64,000 nt of DNA, from positions 3,737,327 to 3,801,326 of the forward strand of contig NZ_CP050191.1 of assembly GCF_011745145.1 (NCBI RefSeq), in the 5' to 3' direction. The DNA comes from Mycobacterium sp. DL440 (GTDB lineage Bacteria; Actinomycetota; Actinomycetes; Mycobacteriales; Mycobacteriaceae). This document shows positions 7,501-17,326 of this stretch, piece after piece; position 1 is the stretch's first letter, and each line of letters begins with the position of its first letter. The translations under genes and the position numbers were made by a program. A model generated the notes under the pieces. That model made no database searches. It had not been told where the DNA came from and worked only from the letters and a program-made list of their open reading frames with translations.

Positions 7501-7861
7501 ACGACCTCAACGCCAGCGGGTGGTGCTGGCCCACCGCCGCGGTACCCGCATGGTCCGCACCCGCATCGAGGTGGCCGAACAGACACAGGTGGGCGACGCG
7601 CTGGTACGCGGTCTCGTGCGCACCCAGTTGGGACTCGCCTTGCGACTGGCCGCGGTGGTGATCACGGTCGTGGTCGCACTCGTGCTGCTCAATGCCGCCG
7701 TGCCGGATCTGGCCGCGCTGACGGTGTTCGGGATCCGGCTCAACTGGTTGATCCTGGCCGGCCTGCTCTACCCGCTGTTGTACGGCGTGGGACGGCTGTA
7801 TGTGCGGCTGGCCGAGCAGGGCGAGCGGGACTTCGTCCGGGTCGTCGACAGCGAACCATGA
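7493..7861 (+). CDS. DUF485 membrane subunit (MctB-like)
   Basis: A 122-residue protein from ATG 7493, overlapping the response-regulator stop. Two membrane helices (~45-67 and ~78-100, LAALTVFGIRLNWLILAG) are flanked by basic N-terminal and acidic C-terminal segments. DUF485 proteins accompany acetate/pyruvate-type sodium:solute symporters (YjcH with ActP; MctB with MctC in Corynebacterium). It overlaps the symporter start by 4 bp (ATGA), which supports a working pair. The N-terminal region (RQRVVLAHRRG) is longer than in the second copy at 9.8 kb. Confidence 0.8.
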   Translation: MSERPQRQRVVLAHRRGTRMVRTRIEVAEQTQVGDALVRGLVRTQLGLALRLAAVVITVVVALVLLNAAVPDLAALTVFGIRLNWLILAGLLYPLLYGVGRLYVRLAEQGERDFVRVVDSEP

Positions 7862-9588
7862 CCGGCGCACCGCTGACCGCCGCCGCACTGCTGGCCGCCG
7901 TGGTGGCCACCATCGCCATCGGGGCCTACGGAGTCCGGTTGTCGCGCACCACCTCCGACTTCCTGGTGGCCTCGCGCAGCGTCGGCCCGCAGTGGAATGC
8001 CGCCGCGATCTCCGGTGAATACCTCTCCGCTGCCTCATTTCTCGGGGTGGCCGGGTTGATCGCGAAGTACGGCGCCGACGCCCTGTGGTATCCGGTCGGA
8101 TTCACCGCGGGCTATCTGGGCGTGCTGTTGTTCGTGGCCGCACCGCTGCGGCGTTCGGGGGCCTACACCGTCCCCGACTTCGCCGAGTTCCGGCTCGGCT
8201 CGGCCCGTCTGCGCAAGGTGGCGATGCTCGTCGTCGTGGTGATCTGCCTGTTTTATCTGGCCCCGCAGTATCAGGGGGCCGGGCTCGCCCTGAAAACGCT
8301 TCTGGGCGTTCCCGTCTGGATCGGGCCGCTGCTGGTCGCCTCGATCGTCATCATCAATGTGGTGGCCGGCGGCATGCGGTCGATCACGTTCGTGCAGGCC
8401 TTCCAGTACTGGCTCAAGCTCACCGCCATCGCAGTCCCCGCCCTGGCGCTTCTCGGGTTGTTCATCAGTGACCGCGGCGAATTGGGCGGTCCGCTGCCAC
8501 CCACCGTGCAACAGCAGACCACCGTGCAGATCGACACCGCCGTCATGGTCCAGGTGATCGACCCGGCCGGCATCACCGTGTCCGGCGATCTGGACGGCCG
8601 CCACGTCGAGTCCGCCCGGATCGACGCACCCGGACAACACACCCTCGGCGCGGGCACCACGCTGACGCTGGAGGCCGGCGCCGCCACGCCCGTGGTGGCC
8701 GGCACCCCGGGCACCGGCAGTGAGTGGATCGCCTCGGGCGGAGGCCTGGGGGGCGAACATCCGCTCTATCAGGTGTTGTCCATCATCGTCGCGACGTTTC
8801 TGGGCACGATGGGCCTGCCGCACGTCCTGGTCCGCTTTTACACCAACCCCGACGGACGCGCCGCCCGGCGCACCGCGCTGGCGGTGGTGGCACTGCTGTC
8901 GGTGTTCTACTTCTTCCCAATCCTGCTCGGGGTGTTCTCCCGGTTGTACGTCCCGCAGTTACTCATCACCGGAACTGCCGACGCTGCAGTACTTTTGGCT
9001 CCGGGCGCGGCCGTCGGTGGAATCGGCGGCCAACTGCTGGCGGCACTGGTGGCCGCCGGGGCGATCGCGGCCTTTTTGGCCACCTCGTCGGGGCTGCTGA
9101 TCAGCGTCGCCGGCGCCCTGGCCACCGACGTGCTACGCGGCCGCGTGCGCGATTTCCGGATCGCCGCGGTGGTCGGCGGGGTGATCCCGATTCCGTTGTC
9201 GCTGATGGTGTCCGGGCTCGAGTTGTCCCGCAGTGTCGGATTGGCCTTCGCCGTTGCGGCGTCCACGCTGTGCCCATTGCTGGTGCTCGGGATCTGGTGG
9301 CGCGGACTGACGGTTGTCGGCGCGGCCTGCGGGCTGGTGGTGGGCGGGTGTGTGTGCGGCGGCGCGGTGCTCGTGGCGATCAGCGGCGGAGTCGACGACG
9401 GAGTGCTCGGCGGATGGCCCGCGGTGATGGTGGGCTACCCAGCGGCGGTCAGCGTGCCCATCGCCTTCCTCACGATGATCGTCATCAGCTTGTTCACCCG
9501 GCCCACTCCCGGCGTCGCGCAGATCTTCGCGCGCATGCACGTGCCGGAACGCCTGGGCCTGGGCGTCGAGCGGGTCCCCGCCGGCTGA
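7858..9588 (+). CDS. Sodium:solute symporter, monocarboxylate type
   Basis: A 576-residue SSS-family permease with about 13 membrane helices, resembling ActP/MctC acetate, propionate or pyruvate carriers. Family-typical signatures include WNAAAISGEYLSAASFLGVAG and, later, GTMGLPHVLVRFYTNPDG. An unusual extracytoplasmic insert (~210-300) rich in T, V and G (VQQQTTVQIDTAVMVQV and more) separates two helices. It is longer than the second copy (543 aa) and may alter gating or substrate. It is the last gene of the LytS-LytTR-DUF485-SSS operon, with all four genes overlapping, and is followed by a hairpin at 9610-9673. Confidence 0.9.
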   Translation: MTGAPLTAAALLAAVVATIAIGAYGVRLSRTTSDFLVASRSVGPQWNAAAISGEYLSAASFLGVAGLIAKYGADALWYPVGFTAGYLGVLLFVAAPLRRSGAYTVPDFAEFRLGSARLRKVAMLVVVVICLFYLAPQYQGAGLALKTLLGVPVWIGPLLVASIVIINVVAGGMRSITFVQAFQYWLKLTAIAVPALALLGLFISDRGELGGPLPPTVQQQTTVQIDTAVMVQVIDPAGITVSGDLDGRHVESARIDAPGQHTLGAGTTLTLEAGAATPVVAGTPGTGSEWIASGGGLGGEHPLYQVLSIIVATFLGTMGLPHVLVRFYTNPDGRAARRTALAVVALLSVFYFFPILLGVFSRLYVPQLLITGTADAAVLLAPGAAVGGIGGQLLAALVAAGAIAAFLATSSGLLISVAGALATDVLRGRVRDFRIAAVVGGVIPIPLSLMVSGLELSRSVGLAFAVAASTLCPLLVLGIWWRGLTVVGAACGLVVGGCVCGGAVLVAISGGVDDGVLGGWPAVMVGYPAAVSVPIAFLTMIVISLFTRPTPGVAQIFARMHVPERLGLGVERVPAG

Positions 9589-9609
9589 CCCCGCTGCCCG
9601 ACAACCCCT

Positions 9610-9673
9610 CGGCGAGCAGACGCGGAGGTACCCGAAAACGGCGCCTGCGGGGTACCGCAGCGTCTGCTCGCCG
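9610..9673 (+). terminator. Long hairpin terminator after first symporter
   Basis: Perfect 14-bp arms (9610-9623, CGGCGAGCAGACGC; 9660-9673) around a 36-base insert that itself contains a smaller inverted repeat with GGTACC in both halves. No U-tract follows. It lies 21 bp after the symporter stop. The GCGAGCAGACGC module resembles sequences in the hairpins at 35.1 and 42.1 kb. Confidence 0.65.
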
Positions 9674-9687
9674 GAGAAACGTGGGAC

Positions 9688-9716
9688 ACCGCTCAACGGA
9701 TGCAGCCGACCGTTCA
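9688..9716 (+). promoter_or_regulatory. Candidate LytTR-binding direct repeat
   Basis: Two copies of ACCGYTCARCG begin at 9688 (ACCGCTCAACG) and 9709 (ACCGTTCAGCG), exactly 21 bp apart, matching the two-turn direct-repeat geometry bound by LytTR response regulators. They lie ~115-145 bp upstream of the second DUF485-symporter pair and two kilobases after the LytTR gene. The assignment to that regulator is inference from geometry and context. Confidence 0.45.
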
Positions 9717-9737
9717 GCGCAGCGACCGCCGAATTCG

Positions 9738-9757
9738 GCGTATCGGCGCCGATACGC
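9738..9757. promoter_or_regulatory. 20-bp perfect palindrome upstream of second symporter operon
   Basis: A perfect 20-bp inverted repeat without a spacer (arms GCGTATCGGC and GCCGATACGC) lies ~75 bp before the GTG start at 9832. It is too short to be a terminator like the others and sits where a dimeric repressor or activator would bind. The cognate protein is unknown. Confidence 0.5.
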
Positions 9758-9831
9758 GTCGCATGTGACCCACCTCTCAATTAGGTTCAGTGCCCAACCC
9801 GCACGCACAGCCAACTGTCAGGAGCCCTCGG

Positions 9832-10176
9832 GTGACCGAAACCGACCTTCCCGAGAGGGTTGCCCCCACCGGGGAGCAGTTCCTCGCCATGCAGGCAAGC
9901 CCTGAATTCCAGGAACTGCGTACGCGCCTGCGCCGCTTCGTCTTTCCGATGACCGCGTTCTTCCTGGTCTGGTACGCCCTGTACGTCGCCCTGGGCGCAT
10001 TCGCCCACGACTTCATGGCCATCCGGGTGTTCGGCAACGTCAATGTCGGCCTGCTGATCGGGCTGGGCCAGTTCCTCACCACGTTCCTCATCACCGGACT
10101 GTATGTGCGCTTCGCGAACCGCGAACTCGACCCGCGCGCCACCGCCATCCGCGAAGAACTGGAAGGCGCCTGGTGA
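9832..10176 (+). CDS. DUF485 membrane subunit, second copy
   Basis: A 114-residue protein. I place the start at GTG 9832, seven bases behind an AGGAG, rather than at the upstream GTG 9790. Two membrane helices (~40-62, VFPMTAFFLVWYALYVALGA; ~75-97) and a soluble tail with NRELDPRATAIREELEG are typical of DUF485. The tail matches the MctB/YjcH pattern better than that of the first copy. It overlaps the symporter by 4 bp, so this is a second MctBC-type pair. It has its own candidate control region. Confidence 0.88.
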   Translation: MTETDLPERVAPTGEQFLAMQASPEFQELRTRLRRFVFPMTAFFLVWYALYVALGAFAHDFMAIRVFGNVNVGLLIGLGQFLTTFLITGLYVRFANRELDPRATAIREELEGAW

Positions 10177-11804
10177 CCACCACCTACCTCGCCGCCGAGA
10201 CCGTCGGCAATCCCGCCGCCAACATCGGTATCTTCAGCCTCTTCGTCGTCGTCACGATGATCGTGGTGATCAAGGCCAGCAAGCGCAACGCCACCGCCGA
10301 CGAGTTCTTCACCGGCGGCCGCGGTTTCTCCGGCCCGCAGAACGGCATCGCCATCGCCGGTGACTACCTGTCGGCGGCCAGCTTCCTGGGCATCGCCGGG
10401 GCCATCGCGGTCTACGGCTACGACGGCTTCCTCTACTCGATCGGCTTCCTGGTGGCCTGGCTGGTGGCCCTGCTGCTGGTGGCCGAATTGCTGCGCAACA
10501 CAGGCAAATTCACCATGGCCGACGTGCTGAGCTTCCGACTCAAGCAGCGGCCCGTTCGCCTGGCCGCGGCCATCTCGACGTTGACGGTGTCACTGTTCTA
10601 CCTGCTGGCTCAGATGGCCGGGGCCGGCGGCCTGGTCGCGCTGCTGCTCGACGTCAACAGTCGGACCGGGCAGTCGATCGTGATCGCCGCCGTCGGCATC
10701 CTGATGATCGTCTACGTCCTGGTCGGCGGGATGAAGGGCACCACCTGGGTACAGATCATCAAGGCGGTCCTGCTGATCGTCGGCGCCGCCCTGATGACGG
10801 TGATGGTGCTGAGCAAGTTCGGGCTGAACTTCTCCGAGATCCTCGGCTCGGCGCAATCGGCCATCTCCCAGGCCACCACCAAGGGCGTCTCGAGCCGCGA
10901 CGTGCTGGCGCCGGGCGCACAGTACGGCGGATCGCTCACCTCGCAGATCAACTTCATCTCACTGGCGCTGGCGTTGGTGCTCGGCACCGCTGGCCTGCCG
11001 CATGTGCTGATGCGCTTCTACACCGTGCCCACCGCCAAAGAGGCGCGGCGGTCGGTGGTCTGGGCGATCGCACTGATCGGCGCCTTCTACCTGTTCACTT
11101 TGGTGCTCGGGTACGGCGCAGCCGCACTGGTCGGCCCGGACCGGATCCTCGGCGCGGCCGGCGGCGTGAACTCCGCGGCCCCACTGCTGGCGTTCGAACT
11201 GGGCGGGGTGATCCTGCTCGGGGTCATCTCGGCGGTGGCGTTCGCGACCATCCTGGCGGTGGTGGCCGGTCTGACCATCACGGCCTCGGCCTCGTTCGCC
11301 CACGACATCTATGCCTCAGTGCTCAAGTCCCACAAGGTGACCGAGCAGGAGCAGGTCCGGGTCTCGCGCATCACCGCGGTGGTGCTGGGTGTCTTCGCGA
11401 TCGGGCTGGGCATCCTGGCCAACGGCCAGAACGTCGCATTCCTGGTGGCTCTGGCCTTCGCGGTAGCGGCCGCGGCCAACCTGCCGACCATCGTGTACTC
11501 GCTGTACTGGAAGCGGTTCAACACCCGCGGTGCGCTGTGGAGCATGTACGGCGGGCTGATCTCGACCATCGTGCTGATCGTGTTCTCCCCCGCCGTGTCG
11601 GGATCCACGACCGCGATGATCCCCGGTGCGGATTTCGACTTCTTCCCGCTGGCCAATCCGGGCATCGTGTCCATTCCGCTGGCCTTCGCGCTCGGCATCA
11701 TCGGCACGCTCACCTCGTCCGACACCGGCGACCCGGAGCTCAACGCCGAGATGGAAGTGCGGTCGCTGACCGGGGTGGGTGCCGAGAAGGCGGTCAGCCA
11801 CTAG
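10173..11804 (+). CDS. Cation/acetate-type symporter (ActP/MctC-like)
   Basis: A 543-residue SSS permease with ~13 helices. It starts with GTG 10173 overlapping the DUF485 stop. Signatures include GIAIAGDYLSAASFLGIAGA, GTAGLPHVLMRFYTVP and the WKRFNTRGALW region, all strong ActP/MctC features. It lacks the large insert of the first symporter. It probably takes up acetate, propionate or pyruvate with sodium or protons. A long hairpin at 11814-11876 terminates the operon. Confidence 0.93.
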   Translation: MTTTYLAAETVGNPAANIGIFSLFVVVTMIVVIKASKRNATADEFFTGGRGFSGPQNGIAIAGDYLSAASFLGIAGAIAVYGYDGFLYSIGFLVAWLVALLLVAELLRNTGKFTMADVLSFRLKQRPVRLAAAISTLTVSLFYLLAQMAGAGGLVALLLDVNSRTGQSIVIAAVGILMIVYVLVGGMKGTTWVQIIKAVLLIVGAALMTVMVLSKFGLNFSEILGSAQSAISQATTKGVSSRDVLAPGAQYGGSLTSQINFISLALALVLGTAGLPHVLMRFYTVPTAKEARRSVVWAIALIGAFYLFTLVLGYGAAALVGPDRILGAAGGVNSAAPLLAFELGGVILLGVISAVAFATILAVVAGLTITASASFAHDIYASVLKSHKVTEQEQVRVSRITAVVLGVFAIGLGILANGQNVAFLVALAFAVAAAANLPTIVYSLYWKRFNTRGALWSMYGGLISTIVLIVFSPAVSGSTTAMIPGADFDFFPLANPGIVSIPLAFALGIIGTLTSSDTGDPELNAEMEVRSLTGVGAEKAVSH

Positions 11805-11813
11805 ACACCACTT

Positions 11814-11876
11814 CGCCGAAACGGCATTCCGGCAGAAAAGCTGCGAGTAGCGGCCTGCTGGAATGCCGTTTCGGCG
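11814..11876 (+). terminator. Long hairpin after second symporter
   Basis: Perfect 17-bp arms (11814-11830 and 11860-11876; left arm CGCCGAAACGGCATTCC), a 29-base interior with partial extra pairing (GGCAG/CTGCT), and no U-tract. It begins 10 bp after the stop of the symporter gene and ends 64 bp before the acyltransferase start. Confidence 0.7.
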
Positions 11877-11939
11877 GAATACGAAGTTGAGTGCTTCTAC
11901 CTAGGGACTACGCAGCCGAAGGGCCATAGCGTTCTAGCC

Positions 11940-13265
11940 ATGACCGTTGCTGCTGACCCAGCTTCCAAGACAGCCCCCGCGAAAGCCGGGCTATTCCCCT
12001 CCCCTGCAGAGGTCGAGGCGCAGACGCCGCCCGACCGGGACCGTGCCATCGACGTCATCCGGATCGTCTCGCTCGTCGGTGTGGTGTTCGGCCACACCGT
12101 GATGGCCACCAGCACGATCCGCGACGACGTGTTCATCTGGAGCAACCTGCTCACCGCGTCTGTCGTCTTCCAGGCGCTGACCTGGGTGTTCCAGATCATG
12201 CCGTTGTTCTTCTTTGCCGGCGTAGCCGCCTCTGTGCAGTCCTGGAAACCCGGCTCGTCGTGGGGCGGTTGGCTGCTGCGACGCTGCACCCGGCTCTACC
12301 GCCCGGTGTTCTACTACCTGGCCTTCTGGACCGTCACCCTGGCGGTGTTGCGGTTCGTCCTGCCGGAGCATGTCTACGAGCCCATCGCCGGGATCTCCAT
12401 CCAGCTGCTGTGGTTCCTGGGCGCCTACGTCCTGGTGTTGGCGGCGGTGCCGCTGCTAGCCCGCATCACCACGACCGCGCAGATGGCCGGCACGATCATC
12501 GGCACCTACACGTTCATCGCCGTCATCGACGTAGTCCGCATCAACTTGGATGGCTACGCCTCGCTCGGCTACCTCAACACCGTGGTGTGGGTGGTCCCCG
12601 GCGTATTCGGTGTCGCCTACCGACGGAACCTGCTGTCCAGCGGCGCCGCGCTCAAGATCGGGATCGGCATGCTCGGGGTCAACCTGGCCTTGCTCTACTT
12701 CGGCCCCTACGAGCTGAGCCTGGTCGGCATCGAGACCCAGCACCTGAAGAACATGACGCCGCCGTCACTGCTGCTGGCCGGCCACGCAATCATGATGTGC
12801 GCGTTTGCGATTGCGGCCGCGCCCGCCATCAACCGGTGGGCGCAGCGGCCGCGGGTGTGGTGGCTGACGGCGATCGGGAACTCCGGTGCGATGACGCTGT
12901 ACCTCTGGCACATGCCGCTGCTGCTGGGCCTGCACCTGGTGTTCGACTACGTCGGCTTGGACCGCTACGACCCGTCCGCCCCCGGATTCCTGGCCCTGTC
13001 GGTGCTGCAGTTGGCGTTGATGGCTGGATTGGTCGCGATGGCGTTCGTCGCGCTGCGGCCGCTGGAGAACTCACCGCTGCCGCTGTGGGACGGGGGCGCG
13101 GTGGCCGGCACCGGCATCCGCAGCGCCGCGGTCGGCTGGCTGCTGTGCCTGGCCGGTGCGGCGACGCTGACCTCGGTCGCTTGGGGCCTGAAGGATCAGG
13201 GTGTGTACTGCGTGGCGGTCATGCTGGCCGCCCTCGTCGCGGCCCGCGCGCTGGCCCGCGACTGA
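11940..13265 (+). CDS. Acyltransferase-3 family membrane protein
   Basis: A 441-residue polytopic protein with about ten membrane helices. The N-terminal part contains DRDRAIDVIRIVSLVGVVFG followed by the catalytic-type histidine (FGH), then LFFFAGVAAS and a basic loop LLRRCTRLYRP, as in OafA/YrhL-type O-acyltransferases that acylate surface sugars or lipids. A cytoplasmic N-terminus of ~30 residues precedes the first helix. The substrate is unknown. It is probably a single transcription unit, flanked by long hairpins on both sides. Confidence 0.85.
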   Translation: MTVAADPASKTAPAKAGLFPSPAEVEAQTPPDRDRAIDVIRIVSLVGVVFGHTVMATSTIRDDVFIWSNLLTASVVFQALTWVFQIMPLFFFAGVAASVQSWKPGSSWGGWLLRRCTRLYRPVFYYLAFWTVTLAVLRFVLPEHVYEPIAGISIQLLWFLGAYVLVLAAVPLLARITTTAQMAGTIIGTYTFIAVIDVVRINLDGYASLGYLNTVVWVVPGVFGVAYRRNLLSSGAALKIGIGMLGVNLALLYFGPYELSLVGIETQHLKNMTPPSLLLAGHAIMMCAFAIAAAPAINRWAQRPRVWWLTAIGNSGAMTLYLWHMPLLLGLHLVFDYVGLDRYDPSAPGFLALSVLQLALMAGLVAMAFVALRPLENSPLPLWDGGAVAGTGIRSAAVGWLLCLAGAATLTSVAWGLKDQGVYCVAVMLAALVAARALARD

Positions 13266-13274
13266 CACATCGAA

Positions 13275-13325
13275 ACTGCGCACAGATCGCGAATTTCCAC
13301 CACGGAATCGCGATCTGTGCGCAGT
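13275..13325. terminator. Bidirectional hairpin between convergent genes
   Basis: Perfect 18-bp arms (13275-13292, ACTGCGCACAGATCGCGA; 13308-13325) flanking a 15-base loop. It sits between the convergent acyltransferase and DUF5302 genes and should terminate both. The left arm is nearly identical to the dispersed sequence at 4418-4438. Confidence 0.75.
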
Positions 13326-13348
13326 CTCGCTTCAGGTCTACCCGCTGA

Positions 13349-13519
13349 CTATCCGCTCTTGCGACGGAATTCCCGCCGGTTCTCCACCGGGCCGTGTGCC
13401 CGCGGTTGGCCGCGGCCGCCGTCCTTGTGCGCAGCGCCCCCGGACGACTGCGCCTTCTTGCGCTCCAGGGCCTCCCGGAATTTGCGCTTGTTGTCGTCTT
13501 CCGGTGTGTCGTCAGCCAT
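13349..13519 (-). CDS. DUF5302 small protein (56 aa)
   Basis: Read from ATG 13519 (MADDTPEDDNKRKFREALER), a 56-residue, highly charged and probably disordered protein. The pattern DDNKRKFREALERKKAQSS, a GG/H spacer and the end RREFRRKSG match the mycobacterial/actinobacterial DUF5302 family of unknown function. A longer frame reaching 13549 has no better start. No membrane helix or signal peptide. A bidirectional hairpin separates it from the convergent acyltransferase. Confidence 0.85.
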   Translation of the reverse strand: MADDTPEDDNKRKFREALERKKAQSSGGAAHKDGGRGQPRAHGPVENRREFRRKSG

Positions 13520-13572
13520 ACGCCGCAGCGTAGTCCCACTCGTACGCAATCGTCACGCGCATTGTCGCCGCG

Positions 13573-14878
<1,306 letters not shown>

Positions 14879-14904
14879 CCCGCAGGATCGAGAAAGAGAC
14901 GACT

Positions 14905-15900
14905 GTGCTGATTCCTGGACTGCATCGCCGGCCGTACCGGCGGGCGCTGATCGTGCTCACCGTCTTGCTCGTCGCCGGTTTCACGCCGTCGTGCGCGACC
15001 CAAGCGACGGAAGCAAAGATGGAGAAGAGGTCTGCTGAAGTCGCGGTGGTTCCCGAGGCACTCACCCTGCACGACGTGACCGTCACCCGCTTGCACTACC
15101 TGTCCGACACACGCCCCACCGGCCGGTACCCCGACCAGAACTGGGCCGACCTGTACCTGCCCGCCGGCGCGCATGCGTTCAATTCGGTCCCGCTGGTGGT
15201 GCTCATCCACGGCGGCGGATGGCAGAGCACGATGGGCGCGGGGGTGTTCGCAGGATTGGCCCGCGAGCTCACCAGCCGCGGCATGGCCGTCTACAACATC
15301 GAGTACCGCAGGCTGGGATCGGGCGGTGGGTGGCCGACCACTTTCGACGACGTGGCGCGCGCCATGGATTACGTTGCCGAGGTGGCCCTGCGGTATCCGC
15401 AACTGGCCATTGACGACGCGCTCGTCGTCGGCCACAGTGCGGGAGCTCAGCTCGCAGTATGGGCCGGCACGCGACAGGACCTGCGCGGTGACGAGGTCGG
15501 ATCCCGGCCTCGCTTCCGGCCCACCAGGGTCATCTCGCTGGCCGGTCCGCTCGACATGGTCTACGCCGCCAACCATGGGGACAAACGCATCGTCGCGGTG
15601 CTCGGAGGCCGCCCGGCAGAGGTGCCGCAGCGGTACGCCTCGGTCGATCCAATCCAGAACCTCGACCCGAATGTGCCGGTGATCGCGGTGCACGGGACCC
15701 TCGACACTGTTGTGGCACCGGACAATTCGCAGCGCTATGTCGCAGCGCTCAAGAAGCGCGGCGGCCGAGCCAGCCTCGAATTGCTCCCCGGTGAGAATCA
15801 CACGTCGATCGTGTCGACGCACTCCCCCAGCTTCCGACGGGTGCTGCACCTCATCACCGCCACCGCGAAGGCCCAACTGGACCAGCTGCCGGTGAAGTGA
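14905..15900 (+). CDS. Secreted/lipid-anchored alpha/beta hydrolase
   Basis: 331 residues from GTG 14905, preceded by a purine-rich stretch; the open frame starts earlier inside the methyltransferase gene. An N-terminal hydrophobic segment (LIVLTVLLVAGFTPSCA) could be a signal peptide, with C at ~31 as a weak lipobox. The esterase domain shows the oxyanion motif LVVLIHGGGWQS and the nucleophile elbow VVGHSAGAQLA. The likely acid is in HGTLDTVVAPD and the histidine in GENHTSI. It resembles BD-FAE/hormone-sensitive-lipase-type esterases. The substrate is unknown. Confidence 0.85.
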   Translation: MLIPGLHRRPYRRALIVLTVLLVAGFTPSCATQATEAKMEKRSAEVAVVPEALTLHDVTVTRLHYLSDTRPTGRYPDQNWADLYLPAGAHAFNSVPLVVLIHGGGWQSTMGAGVFAGLARELTSRGMAVYNIEYRRLGSGGGWPTTFDDVARAMDYVAEVALRYPQLAIDDALVVGHSAGAQLAVWAGTRQDLRGDEVGSRPRFRPTRVISLAGPLDMVYAANHGDKRIVAVLGGRPAEVPQRYASVDPIQNLDPNVPVIAVHGTLDTVVAPDNSQRYVAALKKRGGRASLELLPGENHTSIVSTHSPSFRRVLHLITATAKAQLDQLPVK

Positions 15901-15917
15901 CTGATTAGGCTGGAGCT

Positions 15918-16433
15918 GTGACCCGCTACATCGCGTTTCTGCGTGGCATCAACGTCGGAGGCGTCAATCTCAAGATGGCCGACGTGGCGAAAGCCATGGA
16001 GGCGGCCGGGTTCACCGAAGTTCGGACCATTCTGGCAAGCGGAAATGTCCTGCTGGACAGCACTTCCAATGCCGCGAAGGTCCGCACCGCGGCTGAGCGC
16101 GCACTGCGCGACGCATTCGGCTATGAGGCATGGGTTTTGGTCTACGACGTGCCCACCCTGCAGAAGATCTCCGGCGGTTATCCGTTCGAGCGGGAGGTCC
16201 CCGACCACCACTCCTACGTCACGTTCGTGAGTGACCCTGAATTGCTCGACGAGCTCGCCGCCCTGACCCCGGGAGACGACGAGAAGGTGCAGCGCGGGGA
16301 CGGGGTGCTCTATTGGCAGGTGCCCCGGGCCGCGACACTCGACAGTGCGATCGGCAAGACCATGGGCAAGAAGCGCTACAAATCCTGTACGACCACCAGA
16401 AACCTGCGCACCCTGGACAAGGTGCTGCGTTGA
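15918..16433 (+). CDS. DUF1697 protein
   Basis: 171 residues from GTG 15918, 17 bp after the hydrolase. The N-terminal TRYIAFLRGINVGGVNLKMA, the central FTEVRTILASGNVLLDS and the C-terminal GKTMGKKRYKSCTTTRNLRT with a TTRN motif are diagnostic of DUF1697, a small widespread family without a known function. It ends 4 bp from the convergent isomerase gene. Confidence 0.92.
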   Translation: MTRYIAFLRGINVGGVNLKMADVAKAMEAAGFTEVRTILASGNVLLDSTSNAAKVRTAAERALRDAFGYEAWVLVYDVPTLQKISGGYPFEREVPDHHSYVTFVSDPELLDELAALTPGDDEKVQRGDGVLYWQVPRAATLDSAIGKTMGKKRYKSCTTTRNLRTLDKVLR

Positions 16434-16437
16434 CGCG

Positions 16438-17223
16438 TCACCCGCGCGCTCGTCGCATCCATCCCAACCCTGCACTGGTGCCGGCAGCGGGACGATACTC
16501 ACAGCCCACCCAGCCCTGGTAAGCGGTCTCATCGATGATGGCGAGCAGGTAATCGATCGCCAGCTCGCCGCTGTCCGGTTCGTGCCGATCGGGGACTCCC
16601 GCAATCTGCAGGTGCCCGACGCGACCGGTCGGAATGTCCGAGCGCAGCCGGACCGTCACGTCGCCCTCGGTGATCTGGCAGTGGTAGAGGTCGAGTTGCA
16701 CCTTGAGGTTCGATGCCCCGATCCCGTCCACGATCTGGTGTGCCTCGTTCTGCCGGCTCAGCAGGTAGCCGGGCATGTCGCGCTGGTTGATCGGCTCGAT
16801 CAGCACGTCGACGCCACGGCCCGCGGCCTGATCGGCGGCCCAGGTGAGGTTGTCGCGGTACACCGCCAGCCGCGCCTCGCGGTCGGCGCCGGCCGGGAGG
16901 AGGCCGGCCATCACGTGGACCCGTGGACAATTCAGCACCTCGGCGTATCCCAGTGCGCGGGCGAAACCGTCCCGGAACTCCGCCTCGCGGCCGGGCATTG
17001 AGGCGATACCGCGTTCCCCCGCCTCGAAATCACCGGGAGGAGCGTTGAACAACGCCTGACCCAGACCGTTGGCATCGAGCCGCCCGCGCAGTTGCTCGGC
17101 CGGGTAGTCGTACGGGAAGAGGAATTCCACCGCGGTGAACCCGTCCGCCGCCGCGGCGGCGAAGCGGTCGAGAAAGGTGTGCTCGACGTACATCATGGAC
17201 AGATTGGCCGCAAAGCGTGGCAC
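16438..17223 (-). CDS. Hydroxypyruvate isomerase-like TIM barrel
   Basis: 261 residues from GTG 17223 (GGAG six bases upstream); a frame extending to 17493 lacks a credible start. The protein begins [20 protein letters not shown], as in Hyi/OtnI sugar-acid isomerases, with [11 protein letters not shown], the catalytic-type acid in [25 protein letters not shown] and a C-terminal [10 protein letters not shown]. It probably isomerises hydroxypyruvate/tartronate semialdehyde or 2-oxo-tetronate. Neighbours do not fix the substrate. It is divergent from the second Omt paralog. Confidence 0.88.
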   Translation of the reverse strand: MPRFAANLSMMYVEHTFLDRFAAAAADGFTAVEFLFPYDYPAEQLRGRLDANGLGQALFNAPPGDFEAGERGIASMPGREAEFRDGFARALGYAEVLNCPRVHVMAGLLPAGADREARLAVYRDNLTWAADQAAGRGVDVLIEPINQRDMPGYLLSRQNEAHQIVDGIGASNLKVQLDLYHCQITEGDVTVRLRSDIPTGRVGHLQIAGVPDRHEPDSGELAIDYLLAIIDETAYQGWVGCEYRPAAGTSAGLGWMRRARG

Positions 17224-17326
17224 GGCAGACTCCTTCCAGCTGAGCCGATCAGCGGTTGAGGCCATCTTTGCGCGTGCGGCCGACGGGGTTGGCACCGGCC
17301 GACCGAACGCGGGTACATTCGCGCCC

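Noticed and set aside
8724..9905. 393-codon frame inside the symporter
   Set aside because: Arginine/glycine-rich, out of frame with a well supported permease; runs across a hairpin.
9589..13348. Long inverted repeats considered as insertion-sequence ends
   Set aside because: No transposase frame or target duplication between them; they sit at gene ends as hairpins.
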